Assembly (NCBI GenBank): GCA_963678675.1
Contig: OY783192.1
Location: 25,852,288 to 25,916,287 of the forward strand
DNA: 64,000 bases
Direction of reading: 5' to 3'
Origin: Xiphydria camelus
Lineage: Eukaryota > Arthropoda > Insecta > Hymenoptera > Xiphydriidae
This document shows, piece after piece, positions 35,361-48,195 of this stretch. Position numbers and translations under genes: made by a program. Each line of letters starts with the position of its first letter. Positions within the stretch are counted from its first letter, which is position 1. The notes under the pieces were generated by a model, which was not told the origin of the DNA, did no database searches, and saw only the letters and a program-made list of their open reading frames with translations.

Positions 35361-35767
35361 TAGTATATGTCCCGTGGATAACGCAAGTATTTGAATTTCC
35401 CTGACATTTGACTTTGGTAGTGCTTGGAACGGTGCTGTAGTTAGAGTTGGCTTCAGAAGAGTGCGCTGCGTTCTTACGAGCCGTGTTTCGAGAGCGCGAA
35501 AAGTGTAAAACGTCTGATTTCCCGGGAACTGTCAATTCGGGAGATCGAAGCGTCTAACCTCGAAATTAACTGAATTTGTAAAAATAATGGTAAATAATGT
35601 GTAGAAGTGATGAGAAATAATCATACAGGTTTCGCGGAAACACGGCTCGTAAGAACGCAGCGCACTCTTCTGAAGCCAACTCTAACTACAGCACCGTTCC
35701 AAGCACTACCAAAGTCAAATGTGGGAGAAATTCAAATACTTGCGTTATATCCACGGGACATACTGTA
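35361..35767. mobile_element. Palindromic MITE in the left end of element B
   Basis: Arms of about 135 bp, TAGTATATGTCCCGTGGATA on the left against TATCCACGGGACATACTGTA on the right, sharing TTTGACTTTGGTAGTGCTTG. TATA on both sides, so a TA target is likely. It lies exactly where the B inverted end stops matching. Confidence 0.8.
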
Positions 35768-36716
35768 TAAATACGCGCCGTAGCGCCCGCGCGCCCTCAT
35801 AAACAAATGCCTCTAACTTCACCAAAAATTGATATTTTTCGATGATTTTGTTGTTTTAAAGCTAATGAAATATTGCAATCATCAAAAACAAAAACTTGTG
35901 AATTTTTTCGGTTTTAGGCCAGTTATCGAACGTCAAGAATGCATTTACACGTTTTAATAGCAAAAACGCATTTGATCGTAGAAAATTCGACGTACTCCTT
36001 TTTTAAATACTCAACTCATAATAACATAATTTTCAAAAATGTTAATTTACCAAAATAAATAAGTATTGTTCCGTTTCGTAGTCGAGAAGCTCGAATTTAG
36101 CGTTTCTCGCAGGTGCGACAAGGATAACACGACGTTAGTTCATGCGTCAGAGAGAGATAATCTCTTATTGCTTGATCTCGTGTGGAATTAAATCGTTAAA
36201 AATAGCAATTTAACCTCGGTTTTCGATAATTTTTACTAATTTTAGTTATAATACTAATCAAAAAGAAAAATTACGTTCAAATTGGACGTGACAGGAGATG
36301 AAACAAAAAATTGTTTCAAGGTTTAATGATTTATTTGACTATTGTTAAAAGAATTAAGGCTTTATAGAATTGCAAGAGGTTATTAAAACTGATTAAAACG
36401 TATTCAAAGTAATGAATTATATCTAAGGATATTCTGAAATTAATAATCTTCATCATCGTTTTATATGAGAGAGGCCGGTGTGAATTAGGTATTATTATTT
36501 CTACCCTGTAAGTCGTCCTCAATAATTATTATAGTTATAGTAGTTTTATTCCGTATCTATAGCTTCTTACAAACTTTTATACTATTTTACAGCGGTTCCA
36601 CTCTATTGACATTTCTTTTATCTAATTACTTCATTTCATGCATTCCATCCATCCGCGACCTCTCATGTCTATACCCTTCTTGGCTCGTCTCCACTCTTAT
36701 CTATTGTTTTCTGTGT

Positions 36717-37961
36717 TCTCAATAGGTAATTATATTTTCATTTTCAAATTGATCGTATAGTGGAATATCCATTAACATTTTATTGTTACACAAACTTTCC
36801 GAACAATTTTTGCAAAGGTATGAACATGATAAACATGATTTTATGCAACTGCATGTTCTTGGGCTGCATTTTTTCCTGCACTGGCATGTGATTAATCCTA
36901 ATAAATCATCAGGAATTGGTGGCAAAAGAGTCGTAAATGGAATAAGAACTTGACCATTTATGAAATTCCAACCCCAAGAACATGCAGATAAATAATTATT
37001 TATCCAACACTGAACCTGCCAATAAACTCTGCTAATATGAAGTCGAGCTCCAGCTGATGTAGGAGGCAATGTAGCTATATTGAAATCTGTTTTTCGTTTT
37101 ACTTTTAAGCTAGGAATCCACTACACTCGACTCGACTCGACTCGACTCGACACGACACGACTCGACACGACACGGTGACAAAAATTTGCGTGGTGTGTCC
37201 ACTGGAATCGACGCGACACGACTCGACGCTACTCGACACGACGATAGTGCTTCGTCCTTTTAAATTTTAACGTACAAGAATACATCGTGTATGGCTCTAT
37301 AATTTTTCCAATTATTGCTTCTCTGTAACATCTATACAGATAGAAATTTACTATATATACCTATTTATGTTTACTTGGTCTATTCAAGGTTTTTGAGATT
37401 TCTTCTCAAGCTTCGTTGCGTATATTTTGGTCTCTATATTTCAAACTATGTATATTTTACAGCACATCTCATATGCTCTAACTTTATTAATGAGATTCTC
37501 CTCCATTCCTCTGCGAAATTAATGTAAAATCTTCGAACTGCTCTTCTCGACTTTCCAAGCAAGACTGCCGCAATTCAACTGTTCGCTCATCGGTCCATAT
37601 CTCGATGTGCACACAAACCGTGTCCACTAGGCTCGACTCGACTCGACACGACTCGACGCGACAAATTTCTGGCCAGCCAGAAAAGTGTCGTGTCGAGTCG
37701 AGTCGATTCGAGTCGTGTTGAGCCTAGTGGATTTCTACGCCATTTAAATACATGGAAAATCATGCGATCAGAAACGCGTCGTGTCGAGTCGCGTCGAGTC
37801 GTGTCGTGTCGAGTCGAGTCGAGTCGAGTGTAGTGGATTCCTAGCTTTAAGCTTTGGACATATATAGCGCATCGCAGTTCATTTAAATCTTTCGCAAGTT
37901 CCTTATACATTCTTATTATTAATTGCTCGCCTGAGGTAAACAAAGCATGTAGAGTAACATC
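36717..37961 (-). pseudogene. Antisense copy of the C-terminal part of gene A
   Basis: On the minus strand the reading starts in TLHALFTSGEQLIIRMYKEL (37,958 downwards), is interrupted by the 37,111-37,843 MITE, and resumes in ARLHISRVYWQVQCWINNYL, CSWGW, and the Cys-rich CQCRKKCSPRTCSCIKSCL. This is the tesmin/TSO1-like CXC cluster also found at the end of genes A and B. Better preserved than the plus-strand original, where one Cys codon is TGA. Confidence 0.75.
37111..37843. mobile_element. hAT-like MITE made of CGACTCGACACGAC repeats
   Basis: Tips TAGGAATCCACTACACTCGA and complement enclose long tracts of degenerate CGACTCGAC/CGACACGAC on both arms. A smaller internal palindrome (37,610-37,735, CCACTAGGCTCGACTCGAC) repeats the design. 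TTTAAGC occurs next to both ends, suggesting a 7-9 bp duplication and hence a hAT-like element. The minus-strand ORF through it is repeat-driven. Confidence 0.7.
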
Positions 37962-38520
37962 AGTAAAATCAGAAAAATTACGTGATTCTGTGAGCCCTTC
38001 CTCAAGGTCTGAAGGGTCTGATTTTTCAAACTTGTGTATTATTTGTGAAAATAGTTGTGATAGCAAAATTGAACTAAAAAAACCAAAAAATCGAAGACGA
38101 ATAATTCATTCCATCATCTCCAACTCCAATTGGAAAGAACGACTTTTAGAAGCTTGTGAGCCAGTCAAGGATGAACTATCGCTTATAATTAAACAACGTA
38201 TACAGTCTGTTGAGGATTTATCACAAGTTGGTGCAAAATACCCTCTTAATTGCATAAATGATTTCACACATAATCGAGAATACAAAAAAAAAGATGAAGG
38301 CAATCGCAGAAATTCTCAATATACTGCTCAGCTTGAACAATTATTTTCATTTATTGAAAACTCGGAAGACTGCCAATGGTCACTAGATGACATCATCAAC
38401 ATTTTAGGGGAGCCAACTCCAGCAAGAAAATATGTTAGGCGTGTCTTACAAAGAAGAACGTTACGGAAATAATATAATTTTTAGTTCTCAAGGAAGGGAA
38501 AAGACAATTGTTACTTTTAA

Positions 38521-39138
38521 CCTTCCGGGACTGGCGCGCGGACTCTCAGTCCGCAGCGCTTTCCATTTGTCGTTTACTACTAAGCCCCCCACTCCTCGAA
38601 TCGGGGCGTTTGAGTATTCTTCGAGCGTCATATTAGTAGTACCTACTCCCTGAGAGTTTGAAGCGGGAGGTTGTTTTTGTTTTAGTGTAACAAACGAACG
38701 CGGAGCGAGAGTCCGCAGCCAATAGTCAATCCCATTTTTGACCTGTGTATTAATATTTGTGTTTTAAACATTTTTGAAGGTAAGTAACACCGTTTTTGTT
38801 TTATTGTGTAATGTAGACCTTTTTATGAGTCTTGTGGCAAATTTAAAATGGCGGCGCCAACACGGCAGACAAATTTTCTTGTTTGCAACCTTATTTGATT
38901 TAATATTGCTGTCTGGAGTGTTCGGAGATGATTATGAACTTTCTGTCAAAATTTAGAAATTAAAAATAACGGTGCCACATGCGAGACAAATGTTGTTTAT
39001 TTATTTTTAATGTTTCATTATAAATAAATAATTGTAATTACAAACAAATCTGCAATTGCTCTAAATCTATTGTAGTATGCCGAGTCACAGTCCGCAGCCA
39101 ATCATGGATCACAAAAATTGTGCGCCAGTCCCGGAAGG
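38521..39138. mobile_element. TTAA-flanked element in gene A
   Basis: 618 bp with perfect 17-bp ends CCTTCCGGGACTGGCGC, flanked by TTAA (38,517-38,520 and 39,139-39,142). The internal motif AGTCCGCAGC occurs three times. Deleting it and one TTAA restores the gene A reading through VTFKGYGYT. Small ORFs inside are not credible. piggyBac-type target. Confidence 0.9.
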
Positions 39139-40419
39139 TTAAGGGCTATGGATACACTCTTCTCATGAATTTTTTTAAGACGAATTTACCTGCTTGTGAG
39201 AGCGATGAGGAACGTAAAACCAATGTTTTAAAGTTAGCAGCTCAATACATCAGGGAAGATATCCGTGCCATCGATATCGGCACAAAATTGTATCCAGAGT
39301 CCACTGATTTTTTCCCACAAGACAATATTGATGAAATTATGCCACAAAGTTTAATCTTATTACTGGAAGAAATAATTTTACAAAATAATGAAGACACCGA
39401 GGGTTCAAAAAGAAAAATTTCTTCCATTGCTCAGGCCATTATGACTACTACGAGGCCTAAGTACATCATTTATTTTGTCATTGCAATTAGCATTATCATT
39501 ATATGTACATTCAAAACACCAATCTAAATTAGTAATAAACATTCTAAATCGTCTTGGATTTTGTACATCGTATGACGAGTGTATGTTATATGAAGCTTCT
39601 GCAGTTATGGCATCAGTACTTTTGGTTCAAACCTCTAAGGATAGTTTCATTCAATTTATGTTCGACAATGCCAATTATGACGTTCATACGATTGATGGAA
39701 AGAATACTTTTCATTACGCTGGCGGTGTTGAATGCATTACACCTCATTCTTCTGTAGAATTGATTTTAGCGATTGAACGTTTAGTACCTCCACCACCTGC
39801 ATCAACTATAACTGGAAAAAATCGAATTTCTGTAATAGAATATAATCAACCGGAAAAGAGGATTGTCATTAGTTGAGATTGAAGACATTAGGAAATTACG
39901 TCCATTACCCCTAAACAAAACTTTTTTACTGCCTGGCGAAGCCTATGGATTACAGGTCACTGTTTAAAAGTAGATACCCCAGCATACTGGTTGGAATGGA
40001 TTCATGGAATTACGTACAAATTCTACTATTTATGAAAGATCTACAATTAAATGTTTGCCGTTCATTTATTTAAAAGCTACAAATACTACTGCATTGTTTT
40101 CTGCTATGATATTTAGCGTAAAAGAAGCACCAAAAATTAGTCAAAAACGTGTTTTTTTTGACGTTCGATCAACAATTGTATGTTAAAGCTCGTGAAATTC
40201 TTTCTGAGGTCTAAAATGGTCTTGTCTCTTCTCCATACAGTATGCAAAATGTCTTCATTCGATTAGGAGTATTTCATTTAACGATGTCATTCACAGGTTG
40301 CATAGGTAAAGTAATGGACGGGAGTGGTTTAAAAGAAGGTTGAACCGAGATTTATGCAGAAAAATCCACTGAAAAAATGATGATTGGCAAGCATTTTGCT
40401 CGTAGTTTGCGTGCACATT

Positions 40420-40569
40420 TCGCTCACTCCTTTCAACAACGTCATATCTCAAAAATCGGCGATTTTTAGTTATACCAGTTTTCAGAATGTACTGAAAGAG
40501 TAGTATATCCTTGCAAGATCTCCTGAAAAATACTATTTTTTGAGATATGACGTTGAAAGGAGTGAGCGA
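40420..40569. mobile_element. 150-bp palindromic MITE in gene A
   Basis: TCGCTCACTCCTTTCAACAA at the left against TTGAAAGGAGTGAGCGA at the right, with CGTCATATCTCAAAAA in both arms. It interrupts gene A between RSLRAHF and YMQAALVHL. Confidence 0.8.
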
Positions 40570-43500
40570 TTTGTACATGCAAGCTGCTTTGGTACATCTC
40601 ATTTTAGAAGAGTGTGACTTTCAAGCTGAAGAAAAACGCCAAATCTTATCTGCGGTTTTAATTGAACCTGCGCCAAATGAAGTGAAATCCTCAGAAAGTG
40701 AAAAATCTATTTTGGAACAATTGGAACAGTTACCAATAGTTACAACGTTAGTTGAAAAATTGAGAAATCAGATGGATTTAATAGCTGGGAGAGGGAAAAC
40801 TGCAGCTTTATGGATACAGTATATTAAAATTTAATGAGAACTTTAATTCAAGCTGAGCGATCAGGCGATTTTGACTTGCATTTATTTATAATAATAGAAA
40901 TGTTACCGTATTTTCATAGTTGCAAGCATCATAATTATGCTAAAAGTGCTCACTTGTATGTCCAAGATATGCTGCAGCTGAGAAAAAAAAATGGATTCCT
41001 CAGAAGAGTTTCAAAAATTCACAATAAAAGAGTTTTTTTCAGAAGGAGTAATAAACTTTTTTGTGGTGTTAGCAGTGACATGATAATCGAGTAAATGCTT
41101 ATGCGAGCAATCTACAGTATTGGTGGTTTATCTCGAGGTCGTGGTATCACCGAAAGTGTTGCCATTACATGGTTAAATACGCAGAGTTATGCAATTTACA
41201 TTAATGACGACTTGGAAGAATTTTGTAAGATGGAAACCTCGTTTAGTGAACAACACAAAGACTTCAGAGATAGTACAATTAAAAGAGATACCAAATATCT
41301 CAATACATTGACAGAATGGTTCAAGAATCATCCATCTATTCTTCAAAGAGATTCAATTATGTCTATTCCACTGGTGTAACTGGAGGCTCAGAAGTCAATT
41401 GCTACGAAGCTGAGAATCTTGGGATTAAAAATCCATGTGAAAGATACTTCCTACAGAAGAAATTCAGGGTGATGGTACAATTATTAAAAAGTCACAAACT
41501 TTTTTGAATGTAAAACTTCTACAGGAATACCAAGTTATCCCACTGTTGGTGTCCAATGGCTCTATCACAATTGAGAATACAAAATATCCTGTTGATGCAA
41601 AAATTCTTTTCGACAGATTTCGACGCTCACTACCCAACGAAACTGATAACCCTCGATTTTTTCAGTACGAATTGGGCCCATATCCTCTTTTTTATTCGAA
41701 AGTATGACAAAAACTAGACATTCTGCAGAAGATTTTTTTTTCAGTTTTTAAACCCTGTAACAGTCCTAATTTCCTGATAAATTCTTTGTAATAGATGGAG
41801 AAACGTTACTATCACAGATCACTTGGCCGAAAACATGCACTTATCAGCAATTATACGATCAGTATATTCACTTTGTTACTGAAACTTATGGGGCACAGAG
41901 CATCGTAATTTTTGATAGTCAAAAAACATCTGCTGAGCACCCAAAGGTAGCAGAAATGCTCTGTACTAGTGGTTCCAAAATTTGTTCAAAAAATTTATTT
42001 TGATCCTACAAAGTCGGTTACAAAAAATCAAGATGTGCTATTTACAAATTATAAAAATAAAAGTAGATTTATTTGTCAGTTAGCCGAAACATTTCAAAAA
42101 TGCGGAATTAGGGTCAAAATTACCCAAGATTGTGATGTCAGTAGAGTGGTGATAAACGAAGCTATAGAGCATTGGACAGCAACTAAAAACATTAACATAT
42201 TGAGCAAAAATGCAGACATTTTGTACATTCCTGTATCTTTTGTTCCTTCAGAAAAAAATATTTATTTTCATGTTCCAAATAAAACTTGGTATTCCTCAAT
42301 GATTTTACGCAGTTATTATCAAAAGTTAACTCCTTATCTTTGTGTAATTCATGCATTATGGGGATGTAAAACTACATCTTCTCTGTTCAAAATATCCAAA
42401 AATCGACTGAAAATATTTGAAAAGGAAAAAAAATCTGTTATTCGATTTCTCAATTTTTTATGCACCATCTGCTCATGTTACTCTACACGCTTTGTTTACC
42501 TCAGGCGAGCAATTAATAATAAGAATGTATAAGAAACTTGCGAAAGATTTAAATGAACTGCGATACGCTACATATGATGTCCAAAGCTTAAAACGAAAAA
42601 TAGATTTCAATATATGTAGCTACATTGCCCCCTACATCAGCTGCAGCTCGATTTCATATTAGCAAAGTTTATTGGCAGGTTCAGTGTTGGATAAATAATT
42701 ATTTACCTGCATGTTCTTGGGGTGGGAACTTGATAAATGGTCAAGTTCTTATTCCATTTATGACTCTTTTGCCACCAGTTCCTGATTATTTATTAGGATT
42801 AATCACATGCCAGTGCAGGAAAAAATGCAGCCCAAGAACATGAAGTTGCATAAAATCAGGTTTATTATGTTCAAACCTTTGCAAACATTGTTCGGAAAGT
42901 TTGTGTAACAATAAAATATTAATAGATATTCCACTATACGATCAATTTGAAAATGAAAATATAATTACCTATTGAGAACACAGAAAACAATAGATAAGAG
43001 TGGAGACGAGCCAAGAAGGGTATAGACATGAGAGGTCGCGGATGGATGGAATGCATGAAATGAAGTAATTAGATAAAAGAAATGTCAATAGAGTGGAACC
43101 GCTGTAAAATAGTATAAAAGTTTGTAAGAAGCTATAGATACGGAATAAAACTACTATAACTATAATAATTATTGAGGACGACTTACAGGGTAGAAATAAT
43201 AATACCTAATTCACACCGGCCTCTCTCATATAAAACGATGATGAAGATTATTAATTTCAGAATATCCTTAGATATAATTCATTACTTTGAATACGTTTTA
43301 ATCAGTTTTAATAACCTCTTGTAATTCTATAAAGCCTTAATTCTTTTAACAATAGTCAAATAAATCATTAAACCTTCAAACAATTTTTTGTTTCATCTCC
43401 TGTCACGTCCAATTTGAACGTAATTTTTCTTTTTGATTAGTATTATAACTAAAATTAGTAAAAATTATCGAAAACTGAGGTTAAATTGCTATTTTTAATG

Positions 43501-43891
43501 ATTTAATTCCACACGAGATCAAGCGCAATAAGAGATTATCTCTCTCCGAGAGAGACGCATGAACTCACGTCGTGTTATCCTTGTCGTACCTGCGAGAAAC
43601 GCTAAATTCGAGCTTCTCGACTACGAAACAGAACAATACTTATTTATTTTGGTAAATTAAAATTTTTGAGAATTATGTTATTATCAATCGAGTATTTAAA
43701 AAAGGAGTACCTAGGTCGAATTTTCTACGAGAAAACGCGTTTTTGCTATTAAAACGTGTAAATGCATTCTTGACTCTCGATAACTGGCCTACAACCGAAA
43801 AAATTTACAAGTTTTTGTTTCTAACGATTGCAATATTTCATTCCCTTTAAAACAAAAAAAAAGATCATCGAAAATTATCAATTTTTAGTGA

Positions 43892-46800
43892 AGTTAGAGG
43901 CATTTGTTTACGAGAGCAGCATTTGTACGAGTAACATTTGTTTAGTTGCAGCAGACGGTCGATATCATAAATCGTGTTCAATTAGCTTTCTGAGTCACAA
44001 AAGTAAATCAGAAAAATCAGCAAGGCGCCCTGAGAATCCCAACATCATTAAAGTGATTGACTTTATATCTACATATTTGAAGAACCACGTCGAAGAATGT
44101 CAATTTAGTTTGCGTCAGATAGTACAGGAATACGAAGGTGATGTTCCTACTGAAGCGACAATTACAAAGAAGTTAATAGATAGGTATAAAGATGAAATAA
44201 TCATAACATCCAATAAAAAAGGAACCAATCATCTATTTTTGCAATGTGGGCCACAAAATACTTGCCCAGGCATTCTACAATGGTCGGAAAGACAACGTAC
44301 AGGAAGAACGTCGACGAATCGTCCGTGAAGCAGCTGAAATTATTCTCCAAAATATTAGATCTCAATTATATGAGACAAGTACCTACCCCTCTCCACATGA
44401 ATTTCTTAACAGTGTTGAGGACGATGTACCAGACACCCTGATGTTATTGTTAGAGACGATTATCTTGAAAAACAAGAAAGGTACTTTGAAAGATTGGTCA
44501 TCAAGAATACTTTCTATTGCTCACGCTGTCATAGCATCAGCTCGACCAAGATCTTTCATTTCCTCTCTGCAAGTGGGATTAGCAGCAGTTCTGAACAGAA
44601 AATACGGTTCCAGAATACTTTTGAATCTTCTTTCTTCTTTGGGATTTTCCGCAACATATGAAGAGGCTGTACATTTTGAAACTTCAGCAATTCTGCACCC
44701 ACAAACCCACATAATTTCTGATGCATTCATCCAATTCGTGTTTGATAAAGCTGACCATAACGTCAATACTCTTGATGGTGGAAATACTTTTCATGCAATA
44801 GGAGGAATCGAATGCATTACTCCAGATGATTCAGTGATAACTGAGGGTGCCATCCCGAGATTGATAAAAATACCTAATGCAGAAAACCTCGGGAAGTATG
44901 GTACTGTTCCTCTTCAACATTTCCAGAAGCAGAATAAAAATGGACTTGAAATAGTGGAAATTGGTAACATCAATAAAATAAATCCCATCAACAATCAGAT
45001 AAAAATGTCATCTACAGATTTCATCTGGTTGTTTGCAAAAAAAAACATAAGATATTAAAGATTCCAGGGCGGCATGCATTTATGGAGGAAATAACTAGCC
45101 ATCTAAGTTACTCGAAGTCAAGAATACTCTTTTTACCATTCATCAATGTGTTGATATGAATGGTTTGTTATACATTCCCTCTATGCGCGAATTCATGCGT
45201 TGGCAGCACTGCTGCGTTCGAGTGCGTGAGCGAGTGTCACTCGCGCAAGATCGGGTTTGCTCGGCGACGGTCGGGTGTGTTGGCGCGAGCAAGCTATCTG
45301 CCGTTTAGTGTCCCCACGAGCGCGAGCAAAGGTGGAAGTTCTCTCTGTAGCGAGAATTGTAATAAAGAAAAGGCGAGTCAAGTATTTGCCTTTGTTTCTT
45401 TGTCACCCCTCCCTCACGCATCCCGGGAAAAGGAAAACTGCTCTGTTCAACACAATGCACCTCCAGGCAATCATGACACAATTTACACTGTTCTGATTCG
45501 GTCTGCTACTGAATGCATAGAACGGAAACAGAAAGTTTGCTCCGTAACATTCGACTAGCCTCTATATTACAAGGCTCGAGAGATAGCAATGTCAATAGGA
45601 ATCAGCCCTTCTGAGTGTCGCTTAATCATTCGACTTGGTGGCTTTCATTTGCTTATGTCATTCCTGGAATCTATAGGATTCATTATGGATGGAAGTGGTC
45701 TCAAAGAACTCTTGAGTCTGGCTTATGCAGCTTCATCTGTGGACAAAATGCTGATGGGACACGTTTATGCTAGAGCAATCAGAGCTCATTTGCTAGTTCA
45801 CTCAGCTTTAGCTCGCATCATCTTAACAAAGACAACGTTTGATGTCAATGAAGAGGAGACAATGGAGGAGATATTACTTTCTACTGAAGAGATCCTAGAC
45901 AAATCCGAAGAAGCCGCAATTCAATCAATTAGAGAGAAATTCAATGACACTTTGAATCGATTGGAGAACAACGGACCTATGGCGAAATTATGGATTCAAT
46001 ATTTTCGAATGGTCACCCTTGTCAAACAATGTATTGAAGCGGAGAGAATGGGAAACTGGAAGCTCCACTTAGAAACAATCCAAAAGATGTTGCCAATTTT
46101 TCACGCCAGTGGACATTTTCTGTGTGCGAAGTCGCGCCAGCTGTATCTGCAAGACATGTTTCAACTTCAGAATCACCTATCTCCTGAGGAATATAATAAA
46201 TTCGTAGGCAAAGGGTGTTTCACAATCAGGAAGTCAGACAAGTTTTGGTCAGGTATCTGGCCAGATATGACCATAGAACAAACTCTAATGAAGGACTAAA
46301 TCTTTCGGGGGATTCACTCTCGGTTGAGGAACTGAGCAGAGTGTGTTTGGAAAGTGGGTATTTGGAATGCCTACAGTAATAGAGATTACTGATAAAATTA
46401 GTGAATTTTGTCATGTTGACTTTGGCACAACGGAACAACATTCAGACGGCAGACCAGCAAGGATTGAACGTGATGAGGAAGATGTCAAGAAATTTCTGAA
46501 CTGGTTTTCATCACATTCACCTTTTCCAGAGTCGACAGAAATAATGTCAATTGGTACAGGCTTGAAGGGAACTGACAACATAAATTGTCACAACGCCTTC
46601 GAAGTGGGATAATCATTGATGGAGCAGATGACTGGGAAAACCTTTGGAAACATAAAAATGTCTAGAAATGCCCGAGTACAGCCTATTTCAAAGATTAATT
46701 CGTCAATCAAAATTGATACCGGAATACTGTCCATTGATCCATTGCTACTCTTTCAGAGAATTTCTCTAGCCAAAAAATCAGATGATGAATTGAAATTATA

Positions 46801-48195
46801 CTTTGATTACGAATTGGCACCGTATCCCTTGTCGTTGTTTGATGAAAAAGGAATGAGGAAAAACAAAAAATCAGTATTATATGAATGTTTTGAGACGTCA
46901 ACTATCAAACTGCCGTCAGATATCATTCATATCATAGACGGTGGCTACTTACTTCATCGAGTGATGTGGCAACAGCAGCAGACCTGCAAGGACATCATCG
47001 AAAAGTACGTAACGTACGTACAAAAAACTTTTCAACCTCACATAGCCTAATTTGTTTTGATGGATACCCTGATGAAGCATCACAGAAGAGTACGAAATAT
47101 GCTGAAAGACTACGTAGGCAACAACATCTGGGTTGTCCGGATATTGTATTTGATGAAACCGTGAAGGCCCCGGCACATCGCAAGAAAAATTCCTTTCCAA
47201 TAACCGCAATAAAAATCACTTGATTCAACTTCTAACTGATAAGCTTCAAATGGCTGGATTCGTTTGCAAACAGGCGTATGAAGATGCTGATACACTCATT
47301 GTGAATGCTGCCATCGAAGTATCATCAAATCTATGACTTCCGCTAATTCTAATGTTTATTTTATGAAACCAGGTAAAGGAAAGACAACACAAGTATTGCA
47401 TAGCTCCAATAGTTTAAAATACCCTTCTTTGCAACCCTACCTGCTGTTCGTACATGCCTTCAGTGGGTGTGATACATCAGTATTTTTTCGCCAGGGAAAA
47501 ACAAAATTCGTGAAGACACTGGAGAAATACGGCGAACTAAAGATCATTTTATCACCATTCTTACAGTCAGGCGCTCATCCTGATCATTTGGATCTTGAAG
47601 CGCAGAAATTTATTATTGCATTATATGGACGACACGAGTTGGGAATGTATTTGGAGGAGTTCAGATTTCACTGCTTTGAGAAAGCTACGGTGAAGAACTC
47701 GATGAATCTAGCGTCGTTACCGCCTACACGTAAAGCTGCTCAACAGCACTCATTTAGAGTATATCATAGAGAGTGCATCAAATACAGACTTGGCTAGCAG
47801 AGCAATTATCACCTACATGCTGGGGGTGGAAACAAACATCGAACGGCCTATTACCAATAACTACAATGCAACCACCTGCACCTGAAGCACTTTTGAAAAT
47901 TATTTGCTGTAAATGCACCAAAGGCTGCTCTGGTTATTGCAGTTGTCGCAAGGTTGGTCTCTACTGCTCCTCGATTTGTCGCCACTGCCAAGGACGCACT
48001 TGTTCTAACATTTCTACGGAAATTGACATAGAAGAAGATGTGGATGAATGTGTGGATATCGACATGGAAAACTTCCTTTCTGTCCAACCAGACGAAGAAT
48101 CTGACGCTGAAGAGGCAACTGAAACGGAAATTCCTGAAGAAGTTGCCGATTTCAACGATTCTCCAGTTAGAAAAAAAAAGTCCGATAGTAAATAG
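43892..48195 (+). pseudogene. Gene B: PIN/FEN-like and CXC protein of element B, N-terminus lost
   Basis: Begins in ICLVAADGRYHKSC; the upstream Cys module seen in gene A is missing, probably replaced by element A. Then GGNTFHAIGGIECITPDD (about 44,780), SKSRILFLPFIN, solo LTR, APPGNHDTIYTVLIRS, a TAG after CSVTFD, VRLGG-like IIRLGGFHLLMSFLESIG (45,627), ARAIRAHLLVHSALARI, LWIQYFRMV, IIDGGYLLHRVMWQ-like PIN segment (46,930), CFDGYPDEASQKSTKYAE, QAYEDADTLIVNAA, HAFSGCDTSVFFRQGKTKF (47,453), and the C-terminal CCKCTKGCSGYCSCRKVGLY cluster with an acidic tail ending at TAG 48,193. About six frame breaks. The Asp-containing motifs match a PIN/XPG-like nuclease layout; TFD...GGFHLLMS may belong to the transposase core. 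Confidence 0.75.
45149..45452. mobile_element. Solo LTR in gene B
   Basis: 304 bp starting TGTTGATATG and ending CTGTTCAACA (TG...CA ends), flanked by the 5-bp duplication CAATG (45,144-45,148 and 45,453-45,457). Deleting it and one CAATG rejoins gene B as PFINAPPGNHDT. A moderately GC-rich interior with AATAAAG fits an LTR. Family not assigned. Confidence 0.85.

Larger units (their letters stand above)
37990..42960 (+). pseudogene. Gene A: PIN/FEN-like and CXC protein of element A, decayed
   Basis: Order of readable parts: N-terminal Cys/His module (NLCIICENSCDSK, GAKYPLNC); region with IDGKNTFHYAGGVECITPHS (39,690); a stretch matching gene B (AALVHLILEECD, LWIQY, about 40,570-40,830); a PIN-like segment IDGETLLSQITWP and IVIFDS (about 41,790-41,920); IHALWGCKTTSSLF (about 42,345); and the C-terminal WINNYLPACSWGG and CQCRKKCSPRT cluster to 42,960. 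At least eight stops or shifts plus two MITE inserts. Removing the 38,521-39,138 insert restores reading. Clearly homologous to gene B but strongly diverged, so from a different element lineage. I recognise the family from arthropod genomes; its biochemical role is not known to me. Confidence 0.75.
35799..43912 (+). mobile_element. Element A: inserted element with 1.43-kb inverted repeats
   Basis: The left arm 35,799-37,961 (about 1.42 kb after removing a MITE) is the inverse of the right arm 42,470-43,912. The arms contain the C-terminal coding part of pseudogene A, so the left arm carries an antisense copy. Outer tips TAAACAAATGCCTCTAAC and complement. No target duplication could be confirmed: CTCA on the left, CGAG on the right. 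It sits just upstream of the surviving part of pseudogene B, whose N-terminus is missing. Confidence 0.7.

Noticed and set aside
37587..38066. 159-codon minus-strand ORF
   Set aside because: Only its first third is real (antisense copy of gene A); the rest reads through the CGACTCGAC repeats of a MITE.
45160..45558. 132-codon ORF
   Set aside because: Its first part lies inside the solo LTR; only the end belongs to gene B.
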